Part shown: positions 46,111-57,300 of the stretch, piece by piece
Position numbering within the stretch: position 1 is the stretch's first letter
How the letters are laid out: every line of letters starts with the position of its first letter
NCBI GenBank assembly: GCA_001598975.1
Contig: BBXU01001256.1
Location: 1 to 64,000 of the forward strand
Length of the DNA: 64,000 nucleotides
Origin: Parachlorella kessleri
Taxonomy: Eukaryota > Chlorophyta > Trebouxiophyceae > Chlorellales > Chlorellaceae
Reading direction: 5' to 3'
Program-made: the position numbers and the translations under genes
Notes under the pieces: generated by a model
The model's input: the letters and a program-made list of their open reading frames with translations, nothing else
Told to the model about the DNA's origin: nothing
Databases searched by the model: none

Positions 46111-47302
46111 ATGACGGCGCAAACGAGGCTCGAGCTGGCCTTCGAGCAGCTGGTAGACCAGTGCGACATTCTTGCTGTCCATGACTGCGAGTGCTGTTCG
46201 ACCTGCGCACACAGCCTCCTAGCAGGCGAGCTTGAAAGCAAGCCACACTTGCGAGGCTATGTCTTCTACCACGGGCAAGACCTGGACAGTGCACGAGGTG
46301 AGCAGCGCAGGAGGCAGCGCTGCAAGGGTTCGGCTATTTCCAAGGTTCGCATTTCAGTTTCTGGGCTGCTGCCTGCTATTCCTGCAGGAGTATTTCGCAG
46401 GAGCCGTTGCGAACGTGCTCCTCTGCACATAGCTTTTTGCCTTCTAAGCATGACACAGGCTGCGGCACCTCAAGGCGTCCACCCCTGCCATGTGCTGGTT
46501 GCAGACGATGGCGAGCTATACATCCGCTTTGCATCAAGAGGAGACACAGCGGAGGACACCGCGGCGGTGGGGCAGGCAGCAGCAGAGATTCTGCGCGCTT
46601 GTGGCCTGGAGGTGAGCTGTCTGAGTTGCTTGCTCCTTCGGCGAAGGCCATACTGGTGTTTCTGAGTCTTGCAACCCTGGTGAGGTGCCTCCAGCTGAGA
46701 AACACTGTAGTGACAATGCCTGAGGATACCTGGGGTACTTACAGGACGATGTATGACCGGCTGCTTTGTGTGTTTGCTTGAGTAAGCAAAGTATGCCGTA
46801 CTGTGGGCTGGTCATCCGCAGGATCATGCTCAGCACTTCATATTTCGCACCTGTGAGCTGTAGTACAAGCCAGCATGGACCACGCATTACCAGCTGTATA
46901 TTGATGATATGCGTTCTTCGGTATTTTTGCGCACCTCAGGTTTACTGGTCTGGCGAGTCCGACCGCGCCATCCATGTCACGCTTCCCGATGAAGACATAC
47001 ACTTTCTGGACAGCATGCGAGATGATGACGATGTGGAGGACGAAGATGATGAAGAAGATGATGAACCGGGAGTTGGAGAAGAGGAAGAGCAGGAATCTGA
47101 GGAGGAGGAAGAAGGGCAGCAGGAAGGGAGCAATGTAGCAGAGGACTACTATGACGCCTTGGAAGGTGGAGGTCAGGCGAGGGACGTGTGGCTTGTGCTG
47201 AACAGCGCATGGGAGCAGCGGCTGCAGGCTAGCAAGGAGCGTCGGCCTCCTGGGCCACCTGTGAGGCTGCCATATACTAGTGAGGCCTTTGAGCTGGCAT
47301 AA
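46111..47302 (+). CDS. DUF6891-like protein with acidic tract
   Basis: Three exons (46111-46297, 46505-46611, 46940-47302) join to 218 aa. The front half resembles a family I remember from bacteria as DUF6891: FEQLVDQCDILAVHDCECCS with a C-x-C-C-x2-C cluster, RGYVFYHGQDLDSA, ELYIRFAS, AAEILRACGLEVYWSG and RAIHVTL. The cysteine cluster suggests metal binding, but the function is unknown. After it comes an acidic stretch (DDDDVEDEDDEEDDEPG and more) of about 45 residues, then a conserved-looking end with DVWLVLNSAWEQRL. Intron 1 (207 nt) is open and in frame, so a retained-intron form is possible. A nuclear or chaperone-like role is conceivable from the acidic tract only. Confidence 0.75.
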
Positions 47303-47643
47303 CGGTTTGAATCAGTTTGTTTAGAGCAAACTGTTGTGGTGCGGCTCTGGCAGCTGTGTTGCGGCATTTCAATTGTTGGCAATGTCAGCTAGTGTCCAAG
47401 CACGGACGCACCCTGTCAGGTCTCTTGTGGTTGTGTGCGCTGGAAAGACGGCCTGGCCCTTCCATTTGTTGTTGCCTACCCCGTCCAGTTTTGGGTATTC
47501 TCTATCTGTACCACCTCGAGCATGCCTGCATGACAAGTGCCCTTGGTAGGCAGAGGCTTACACTTGTGCAAGAAGTGAAGAAAGGGTACTTCACTTCTTT
47601 CTGTTGGCAGAAGGCATCGCACTGGTCGTATTTCTGCTGAGGA

Positions 47644-47664
47644 TGATTGATTGATTGATTGATT
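47644..47664. repeat. (GATT)n microsatellite
   Basis: About five tandem GATT/TTGA units. Confidence 0.75.
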
Positions 47665-48029
47665 AGGGCGGCAGTGGAATGTGGTACTCGCCCAGGGGGG
47701 TCTACACGCCTTGTGGTCGTGGCTGGCTGGAAGTTCGAAGCTACAGCGCTGATAGGGGTTGTCAAGGAAGTCCGGGCATGGCATGGTGGGCAAAACTTAT
47801 GAAACCTACGCTTCTCACCGCTGCAATTGCCGGCTGGCGGGCCCTGTGGCACCTGGTGTGTGCTGAACAGATGTCCGTATAAGGAAAGTCATGGCAAAGC
47901 TGGGCAACTATGGGCCGTCCTGCACTGTATTGAAAACCTGTTCACCCCCGCAGCACATTCGAGCACGGTACCAGTCTGTCTAGCAAGCTATCCCAGCTAA
48001 CTAGTCGCACGGTTGCCACCATCAAGAGC

Positions 48030-48074
48030 GTCAGTAACCAGCTACCATGCCTCTGTTCAGTTACCTGCCACCAT
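48030..48074 (-). repeat. Dispersed ~50-bp repeat, copy G (intergenic)
   Basis: The + strand has GTCAGTAACCAG, then GCCTCTGTTCAG, then TTACCTGCCACC. It is shorter and more diverged. Confidence 0.5.
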
Positions 48075-48393
48075 GAAATAGTTCATACTTCAACAGACAC
48101 TTGCAGCACTGCATCGGGACGCCTTGTCAAGGCGGCTTACGTGGCTTGCGCCCTGGCGTTTGGGTGCCACCCTTGGCCTACAGATTCCCGAAAACAGATA
48201 GCGGGTTATTGGTTGTAAGATTGATCTTAAGGGCTCTCAACACTATACCCGCTATCGTGAGCATGGGACTCGGCATGGTGCCCAGGGCAGCCCAGCTGGC
48301 CAGGAGTTGCTCTCCTCTCCAAAAACAGAGGCATCAATCGCACATAACCCTACAAGCACGCCTCAGGTAGGGTGCCGACTTGCTGGCCCAGCC

Positions 48394-50075
48394 ATGTGTG
48401 CCACAACCTTTTCTAACCGCTCACTGTCCTGGTTGTTTTCAGCTGTTGTTCCTTCGCCTATGATACTAACCAACCGTTTGGTAGGAAAATTCTTGCCTGC
48501 TCTGCTTCTACTGTACAGGCCAGGCCCGCCACACTGGAGAAGGCAGCAGCTGACGGCACGCCATGCCGCTCACCAAGCTCGGAGAAGAGCTGTCGTAGCT
48601 CGGCTTGCCTTTGACCCAGAGCTTCTTACAGACCCTGAGGTACCCCTTTCCAAACTGCAAGAGCTGCTGGATACGGCTATCGAGGATGAAGACTATGCAG
48701 TTGCAGCACAGCTGAGGGACACTCTCCAGTAAGTTGCGGGAGCAAGGGAAGGTGTGCCTGCCCTTTGCCTGTGCACAGTGCAAGGCCCGTCGCCTGCTCG
48801 TAGCGAAGAGCTGGTTGTAGAACCAGGTAGCTTACCTGGATGGTGGCTTTGAAAGACCAGTGGTGCCCCTGCACCCTGTGGCTGCTGCACACTTACTCCT
48901 AGCATGCCAGCACAAGCTGTCCTTCCCCAGCACAGGAAGCGGCGCTTTGACTGCTGCTACGCTGTGGAAGAAGCCAATGACAAATTTTACAAGGCGTTCG
49001 AAGCTGGCAGCCTGAAGGACATGGCGGCCATCTGGGGTGCAGGGGAGCACGTGCAGTGTGTGCATCCAATGGCAGGCTGCATTGCTGGTCGGCAGGCAGT
49101 AAGTGGGACTGGCAGCTGGCTGGGAATTACATTAGCGGTTGTGGCAGAGAACAGCGGTCATGATACTTCCCATGCATTGGCATGTGCCTTAGCACAGGGT
49201 ACACTAAGTCAGGGTGGAGTGGATCAGACTTCTGTTCCGAGCTGCTCTGCTCCCTGAGAGCGTTGAGGTGCTGCCCGCTGGGCAAGCTTGGCCGTCATGC
49301 CCTTTCCAGGCACTCTGCCTAGAACATCGGATCAGCACACAGATGTTTGAACTATTAATGATGTGCCAACCAACGATGACTGGTGCCTTCTGCCATCTGT
49401 TAGGTCATGGAGGGCTGGAAGGCCATCTTAGGCGCTGGGCGGATGAAGATCAAGGTAGAGGACGTCCGCACCTTTGCTAGCGACAGGTAGGCGAGGATGC
49501 CTGGCTTGACTGTGCGGACTTTGCAATTAGCAAACATTGAACTGCCCTGCTGTCAGGTATTGGCGCAGCTTGCCTACTGAGGAGGAGTTGTATCTGGCTG
49601 CCTTGGGCAAGTAAAGTCTGCACGGGGGTTCCCTGCCTGCCCTTCCAGTCTGCCGGCATGAAGAGGCAGGGGTAGCCAAGGTTGCTGGCTATACTCTGCT
49701 GGTTCCCTGCCAAGGCTTCCACCCTGCATACTGCTGGGCGTACCAGCGGCAAGTTTGGGAAGGATTTTGGTTCGTTGCATGACAATTCTGAGCCTCCATC
49801 CCCTTGCTGCATGCTTTGTTGCACTGAACTTGCCGAAAACTGCGGTGTTCTGTGCTCCTTCTTTCCAGGTCTGCATTCACTACCTGCTGGGTGACTTGTA
49901 CCCATGCTGTCATTGCTCTGCGTTGCACAGCAGGTTCGGTTACGTAACCTGCATGGAGATCATGGAGGCTAGTGAGAGCCGTGGCCGGATCCTGGCTACC
50001 AACGTGTTCGAAAAGCAGGGGGGTCAGTGGAAGATTGTCCACCATCATGGCAGTGTGGTGCGGATGCTGGTGTGA
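48394..50075 (+). CDS. UVR-motif plus SnoaL/NTF2-like domain protein
   Basis: Four exons (48394-48728, 48936-49098, 49404-49486, 49934-50075) join to 240 aa. Residues 1 to about 65 are basic and hydrophobic (MCATTFSNRSLSWLFS, then RRQQLTARHAAHQARRR), resembling a plastid leader. A UVR motif follows (LSKLQELLDTAIEDEDYAVAAQLRD); the motif is known from UvrB/C, Clp adaptors and plastid proteins as a protein-binding hairpin. Then comes a SnoaL/DUF4440-type fold: EEANDKFYKAFEAGSLKDMA, IWGAGEHVQCVHPMAG, VMEGWKAIL and the final strand QGGQWKIVHHHGSVV. A small ligand or partner is likely but unknown. An extra exon near 49558-49613 is possible but would end in a stop. The start is the first ATG in the open frame. 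Confidence 0.8.
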
Positions 50076-51351
50076 GGGATGCTGGCCGGTGGAAGAATCT
50101 GTTTCGCGACATGGGATAGCTAACAAATTAGACCGGGCAGCTTGGAGGGTCAACACACCTGCGTGAGCCTCAGCTGACAACTTTGAAAGTGACAAGTTGG
50201 CAAAGCACCCCAGCATGGCACGCTGACAGTTCTTCCTTCAGGTTCCCTTATAACTGTTTGACAGATATAGCTGTTCCTAGTAGCAAAAGGCCTGGAGTGC
50301 CCAGCTTCCAACAAACTGCCAAGGCGAGCTTTGGAAGGAAGCCTTGAAGCAAACATGCAAGCCCTTGGGTGATGGTGCCCTGCAGCGTCACCTGTGCCCA
50401 GCTGGCCACCATGTGACATGTGACCAACGTCAAGTGTCAGCAGGCGAGCTTGCAGGAGTGATCTTCCATTGGGTTGGAACAGGACTTCGTGACTGCAACA
50501 GGCGGGAAGTCCTTGTATTGTCTAAAGCGCACCTCTTTTCTTGCACAAGGGGCTCCCATTTTTGCAGTACAAAGTAGTACTATATACAAGACCTCCCACT
50601 GCCCTGAAATTCCTTTACTTTCCCCACACAAGCGAACGGCAGCTAGCCCCATGGCTAGCCCTCTCACAAGGGTGCTGCATAACACCACCTTGCCACATGC
50701 ACCGCTCCTGAACGTGAGACTGCCAACATATCATATTGCCTGATAGCAATTGTCGGGGTGAACCCTACTGGATCATAACTCAGGCACGACCCAGAGCATG
50801 ACTGCATCTAGCCCTGTCAGTACATGTACATGCAGTACAGCTTGCCCCTACTGCGCCTCGATATTGCCTGCACTCTCAACCACAACTAGGAACCAAATAA
50901 GAAGCCTGAAGTAAGCTACGATATCTGCCTGAAACAAAGTGCTGGAACCCAAGCTTGATAAGGACGCAAAAATGTGCAAAATGTTCTCGTGCCTGAAAGC
51001 AACACCCTGCATGTATAAAATGTGAGAACTGCAATAGATCCTTGCGAGCACACATGGACGACTAAGAAAACAGCTTGTTGTACAGTCCTGCAACAGGCAA
51101 GCCCGACACACAGCAAAAGGTCCTGAACACACATAACCATCCTTCCCTGAACTCCCTCTCAACCATGGATCGCTAGCCCAGGTTACACAACATATATCTA
51201 TATGGTACACAAGGTCCCACTCTTATGTATGTTTCAAGATAGCACCGATGCCATTTGCTGCATGATCTGCAAGTACAGGGTGAGATATCACCCGACACCT
51301 GCCCCGGTTCCTACAGCTATGCAACCCGCATGGCCAGCCATGCCAGCCACC
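50076..51351. other. Convergent 3' region of UVR-SnoaL and Rieske genes
   Basis: 1.3 kb with no gene seen. A minus-strand TGTAA at 51183-51187 probably belongs to the Rieske gene. Confidence 0.45.
51183..51187 (-). terminator. Putative TGTAA polyadenylation signal of the Rieske gene
   Basis: TGTAA on the minus strand, 165 nt past the stop at 51352. Confidence 0.3.
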
Positions 51352-54300
51352 TCATTTGTCGTGGTGGGTGTAATCAGTGTACACAAACCGAGCCTCCAGC
51401 TGCGCAAGTGCCTGGTTCAGCGCCGCGCCTGCCAACGCGCCTGCCAGGAGCAGGAAGGGAGCGCTTGCGCGGGGCGGCAGGGGCCCCCCAAAGGGCGGCG
51501 GCAGGCGCAGCAGGGGCGGCGGCGAGAGCGCTTGCAGCACTGCCAGTGTGAAGGCGGCCACAAATGCCGACGTGGTGGCCAGGCTGACGCCACTCCTCAG
51601 GGCGCGCACCCCTGTCAATGCCTGCAAGAGAGCAGCGGGGACCGCCCCTGTGAACAGCAGACAGGCGCTAACCGCCGCCACAACAGGGCGCAAGATAGCC
51701 TGGGTCATTGGCAGCAACAAGTAATGAATTAGATACCCAAACTCACGCCTTGCGGCCAGGTCATGCAGCTCCTCACACGAGCAAGCTGGCTGCCCTTGAG
51801 AAAAGGCGCGATGCCTGTCCCACTGTCACCAGGTCATCTACGAAAAACTTCGGCTGACAAAAAATATAGAGAAGTAGCTTACAACTTTACCAGCCCATGC
51901 CAACTGCTCCCTACCTGCCACGGCTCGATATTCCAAGGTCAAGGCGGCTGCTGGACAGCAACAGGGTGATAAGGCAACATGGTGGCGGGCGATAACGCTC
52001 TCCCTGCATGTCATCCACTCACCCTGCTGCAGTGTGGGCATGTCTTGGTGTGCTGCTCCCAGCGGTCCAGCACCAGCTCCCGGGTCAGCGGAGCCATGGC
52101 CTGCGGTACCAGCAGTACAACCATGGTACAGTCCATGCTGGGTTATGTGGTCGGATGCGCCACAGTTGCATGGCAAAGGTTGCAGAAAAGAGAGCAGCCC
52201 ATCACACCATCCGGGTGAAACCTAAACTATACCCACCGCAAGGCACGCCTGAAGCAACGGGCTGGCCGCTTACGGCGGGAGACCAGGCCACCCACATCTT
52301 CAGCTGTCACCACCTATTGTTGTGGAGGCAAAGAGGAAGCGCGGCAAAGGAAAAGCACATGCTGGACGCAACCATGTGGCAGCTGTAAACCACCCCAGCC
52401 CAAAGTGGCAAGCCCTGGGGATTGACCAAACTTCTTGCCCTGGTTCAAGCACTCTTCAGCCACCTGTCAACCACAAGGCCCACCAAGGCCACCAACTAGG
52501 ATCACTTCGGCAGTGGTCGAACCTTTGGCGGGGGTGCCCCTCGCTCCTGGTCGCCTGCAACCCCTTGTGCAGGAGCGCAGGCTCCCTGCTGCCAGCCGTA
52601 CAGCAGCGGCACCCTCAGTTTACTACCTTAAACCTGCTGGCTACTTTGCTGTTGGGGCAGATGGAGCAAGCCAGGCACCAGCCACAGCCCCCCTACTTCA
52701 CTCGTGCCGCTTGCCCCGCTACACTCCATAACGGTTGTTGCAATGAAAAGTTTGTAGGCGTGCTGAACTACCACAACAGCGGCTGCGTAAGAGCGCAAAA
52801 GCTGGACAGTCAGACCACTTGAAGGCAGCAGTTGACAGCCCGAAATGCCACAGATGCTCCTCGAGTGGAAATAGTGTGCTAACCCACGCGTGCATCCGGC
52901 TCTGCCCACGCGTGCATCCGGCTCTGCCAGATCGCTGCCTTCGGTACTTGGTACTCATACCAGCCACCATCAACAAGCACACACTATCTTTCTACTCGAG
53001 GAGCATCTGTGGCAACATCGGGCTGTCAACTACCGCTTTCAGAGGGTCAGGCCGCCCAGTTTTTGCAGTCTGGAAGCAGCCGCGGATATGGTCACGCTTA
53101 CTCACGCCTACTAACTTTTTCTTGCGCCCAACATCATGGAGTGCAGGCTGTTACTGGGTGGGGAGGTGGGGGCCCAGCTAGACTGGTGGTGGAGGCTCCG
53201 AGCACCAAGCCTCCGCTGCCACTGTTTGAACTTGCCCCACTCACTGACCAGCGACCAGCCAGGAATGATTAAAGGCATGCTGGATGACTGACACATCTGG
53301 AAGCTCCTCGCCCGCGTTAGCCTCGCACACCGATGCTGCCGCTGCGTTTGGCGGGGTGGGCATCTGCTGAGCATGCGATGGCGCAGAGAGCTCGGACAGC
53401 AGCTACTGTTGTGCCAGGCCTGCCTTGCCAGTGGGGCAAGCGGCCTGGGTAAGGCAGGGGCCCGTGACTGCTGCCTGGCTTGCTGCGGCTGGCCCAACAG
53501 CAGGGCAGCCGGCAAGAAACACAACTGCTCCTGCGAGTGCCGCTGCTGTACAAGCTTGCAGCAAGGCAGCCTGCACGGTAGCGGGGCTGGGTTTGCCGCT
53601 GCTGGGGCTGCTCCTGTTGGGGCTGCTGCAGCAGCTGCTGCTGCACGTTTGGCAGCAGGGCAGCCGGCAAGTGCCAGGCGGGGGCCTGGTCCAACCTCCC
53701 CTTGGCAAATAAAACGAACACACAGCTTACCTGGAAGCCCGCAGCCGCTGGACCGTATGCGGGCCCGCCCCCTGCGCACTCCTCCAGCCACTTCCTCAGC
53801 AGCACCACCCCCCGGTCGCTGCTGGAGGGCATGAAGTATTGTGCAGAGCCCCAGCGCCGCCCAGAGCCGGCAGTGCGCCCTTCCTGGCATGCATACAGTC
53901 ACATGGAGCAGGGTTAGGTGCACCATCTATCTTGCAGCTGCTCTGCCAGCCGACTATGCTAGGCAACCTAATGTACACTAGCTTTTCACCTGCCAGGAAG
54001 TTGCGGTGGTGATACCTGCCCATAGGGAAACGAGATGCAGGCTGTGCACCTGGCATCGCACACCTAAGCTCCCTCCCAGCCCCTATCTCAAAGTCATCCC
54101 TTCCCTCTCACCATTTCGCTCACTTAGCTTCCGCCAGCAACAAGCACCCAGTGATTCAGAACAGGCAAATGTCGCTGCTCACAGCCACATCCACCAGACA
54201 AGCCCCGTGTATTAGACAAGCATCACAGCTGACAACGGTGGCAAGGCGTGAGCTTACAGCAGCGTCAGCGAGTCATGTGAGTCACGATGCGGTCACCTGA

Positions 54301-57300
54301 TGGCGCAGGAAGAGCGTGTCCCCGTTAATGATCTCGTGAGCCCCCAGGTCACTCAGCCACTGGAAGCTATGCAGTAGCGGGGTTAGGGCACCTGTGAGGG
54401 GAGGCCAAGGTTGTCTCCCAGCAGTGAGTATTACAGCAAACATTTTAATTCGAAACACACTGCACAGCCAGTCGGAGGTGCCTAGCCTGACCCAAGAGCC
54501 CTTGCACCTGGCCTGGCAGCAGCCCGGCCAACCAGCACGCTATTCACCATACCCTCACTTCGCACCAGGGTACCATGTATGCTGCTCCGGGAAGTGATTA
54601 ATGCCATGCAACCAGCATCAAATGCCCCCTCAGCAAACAAAACCAGCCCATGTGCACGGCTCGTTCTCATAATACCACAGGGCTGGCCATTTGTGCGGAA
54701 ACTCGCAGGCGCACCTCTCGCACAGGATCTGACACCCTGGTGGACTTACCAGACTTGAGAGCTTGGCGAACGATGGCGGGCGCAGCATTCGTGGAGTAGC
54801 CGGCGAAGATGCGGCTGTGGCCCGGGGCTATGGGCACGGCATAGAAGAGAAAGCTGAAGGCAGGGCCGCTGCCGAGGGGGTTGAACGACAGCCTGCAGGC
54901 GAGGGCGCGCAGCATACGTCACACCGATAAACAGCCCTCTCACAGGCCGCAACCATCCCCACCGGGGGGATAGCAGGCTCAAGGTTTCGCTTGTGACAAC
55001 GACACAGCCCCTCCGTGCAGAGCACTTACCCGCACTTAGGCAGGGCTTTGCCAATAAAGACTAGCTACTGCACATAGGAAAGCCTGCTGCAAGCAACCAA
55101 GAGAAACGCAGACAGTGCAAGCAGCCTGGAAGTGCTGCGCGGCAAGGACCCCACACCCTCCCCAAACTTTCTGTTGCTCCGACTCAGCCAGTCGCGGCTG
55201 CAAAAGGCGGTGAGCTGGCACGCCAAGGAGCTTCCAGTCCAATGTCTAGCCGTGGAAGTCCCGCTAGTTAACCCTTCAGAAGCCGGTCCTGCCAGGCAGG
55301 TTGGGGCAGGACCGGGAACGTGCAAGCACTAGATGTAAAAAACAGCATGTCCCATCCCACCACACCGCACCCTATCCGTCTACCCACCATGCCAGGGAAG
55401 GCGGGACAAAGCGCGTGACAGATGGCGCGCCTCCAGGTAGGTCCTTGCGATCCATCCCCACAGCAAACCCTTCCTGAGCCGTCACCGGGCCGCTCTGAAT
55501 TAGCGCGATAGGCCCAGCCCTGCACCAGCCACACAGTACAGGTAGCTCTTTCAAGGACAGAAGTGCATGCTATCAATGGAGGCCAGCACAGCGCACACTG
55601 CCCTAAATGGTTGCATGGGAAGCACACATGGCTGACCAAGCGCACTAGATGAAAATAAAACAAACAGAAACTCCAAAGCCTACAGATCTTAGCAAAAATG
55701 AAGACTGCGTGTCCTACTACCTGGCACCATATACCAATAGATCCATCACCAACTTCACATAACAGCCTGCCCCCATTGTCAACACGGAATAGGCGATGCA
55801 GCTTGCCTGTCCCGCGAACCGATGCGGTTGTGATGCGCAAAATTCACATGGCCGGGGTCTACCAGATTCTCCAGCAAATACTCGTAGCTCACAGGCAGGT
55901 CCCTCATGTACCTGCAGGAAGAGGAGTTGAGCCACCATTTGCTATAGGGGATTTGCTTGCGACCTAAGGCGCCACAGCCGGGCTGGAGGTGACCCAGTAG
56001 ATGAAGAAAAACACACCCAGGTATCAGCTTGCACTGACCCACCACTCAGCGGTACTTCTCAACGACAGAAACCCGTCAAACCTAACTTGCTCAGAAGAGA
56101 CCTACTAACCTACTAGCCTCTTTAATCCCTTCAAGCGTTTAATGCAGCCTTGAAAACTGACCCAGCATACCAGTCTACCAGCACCACCTTTTTACTCCTC
56201 CAAGAATTTTGCAAATATCGTCCTGCATCCTGCAGCTTGTTGGGACTGATTCAACCCAGTTACAGTCATGCAGCCAACCCACCAGACGCCCAAAAGGATG
56301 CCCAAGCCATGCTCCCTGACAGATTCCAACCAAACACACTCCCATAGCCAGATTTATGGCTGACCAATTCCATATACACCCCACCATCCGCCCACCAGGA
56401 TGCCCGACTCACCCTTGCTCCTTGACAGATTCCAACCAAACACATTTCCATAGCCATTATGGCTGACCATTTAGATGCACAACCCACCAGTCGCCCAGCA
56501 GGATCCCCGTCCCATCCTGCAGCTCCCTTGAACTTCCCACCAAACACACTCATGTTGCCCAAACCTGTGGCTATTCACTCTGATGCACAACCCACCAGTC
56601 ACCCAGCAGGATCCCCGACCCGTCCTGCAGCTCGCTGGACAGCGCCACCCTCCTCATGCTGCTCTCCAGGGCCGCGCTGGGGCTAGCATCCAGCCACACC
56701 CACAGCATGCCCTGCAGCACATGCACAGCATGCCCTCAGCACACACGCAGCTTGCCCTGCAGCACAGCCACAGCATGCCCTGCAGCAAACGCACGCACAC
56801 CAAGGTGGCAAGGCGGGCACCGAACGGCCAGGCTCAATGAAAGCTTACAGCTGACCCGCCTTTCATAGCAAGATGACAGTTGGGTTCCTCGACTAGCACT
56901 GCCAACGCCGCAGCGTGTGAAACCCTGGTTGGGAACTGCAGCACAAGTGCGCAAGAGCTGGAAGGCCCAGCTCTCCACCTAGCAACAACAAGCCTGCGTC
57001 CATCCTTGGGACATCATAATCACACCCTGGGCAATAGGTGGCACCACCAGCACCATAACACCTACACGTCACAGCTGCAATGCCAGGTGGCAGTCTGCTG
57101 CCTGCCTGAACTGTCAACTCCCCACCCCCGTCCCCACTGCTACTTACTTCCTGCTCCCTGACTGGGTAGCTAGCCACGCACGACCTGCGGCTGCCCAGCG
57201 CGGCTTCCTCCTGCTGCGGGGAGTCGGCCTGGGGGATGGAGGTGCAGGCGCCCCCTGGGCCAAACTCCCAGCCGTGGTAGGAGCACATCAGGCTGCCAGT

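Larger units (their letters stand above)
47303..48393. other. Intergenic, 1.1 kb
   Basis: It holds a (TTGA)n microsatellite and repeat copy G. No gene is seen, although an untranslated or short first exon of the next gene could be here. Confidence 0.45.

Noticed and set aside
53111..53926. 271-codon open frame on the minus strand inside the Rieske gene
   Set aside because: It runs through intron 9 and the inverted-repeat arms, has no ATG-led domain, and only its part overlapping 53731-53883 is a true exon in another context.
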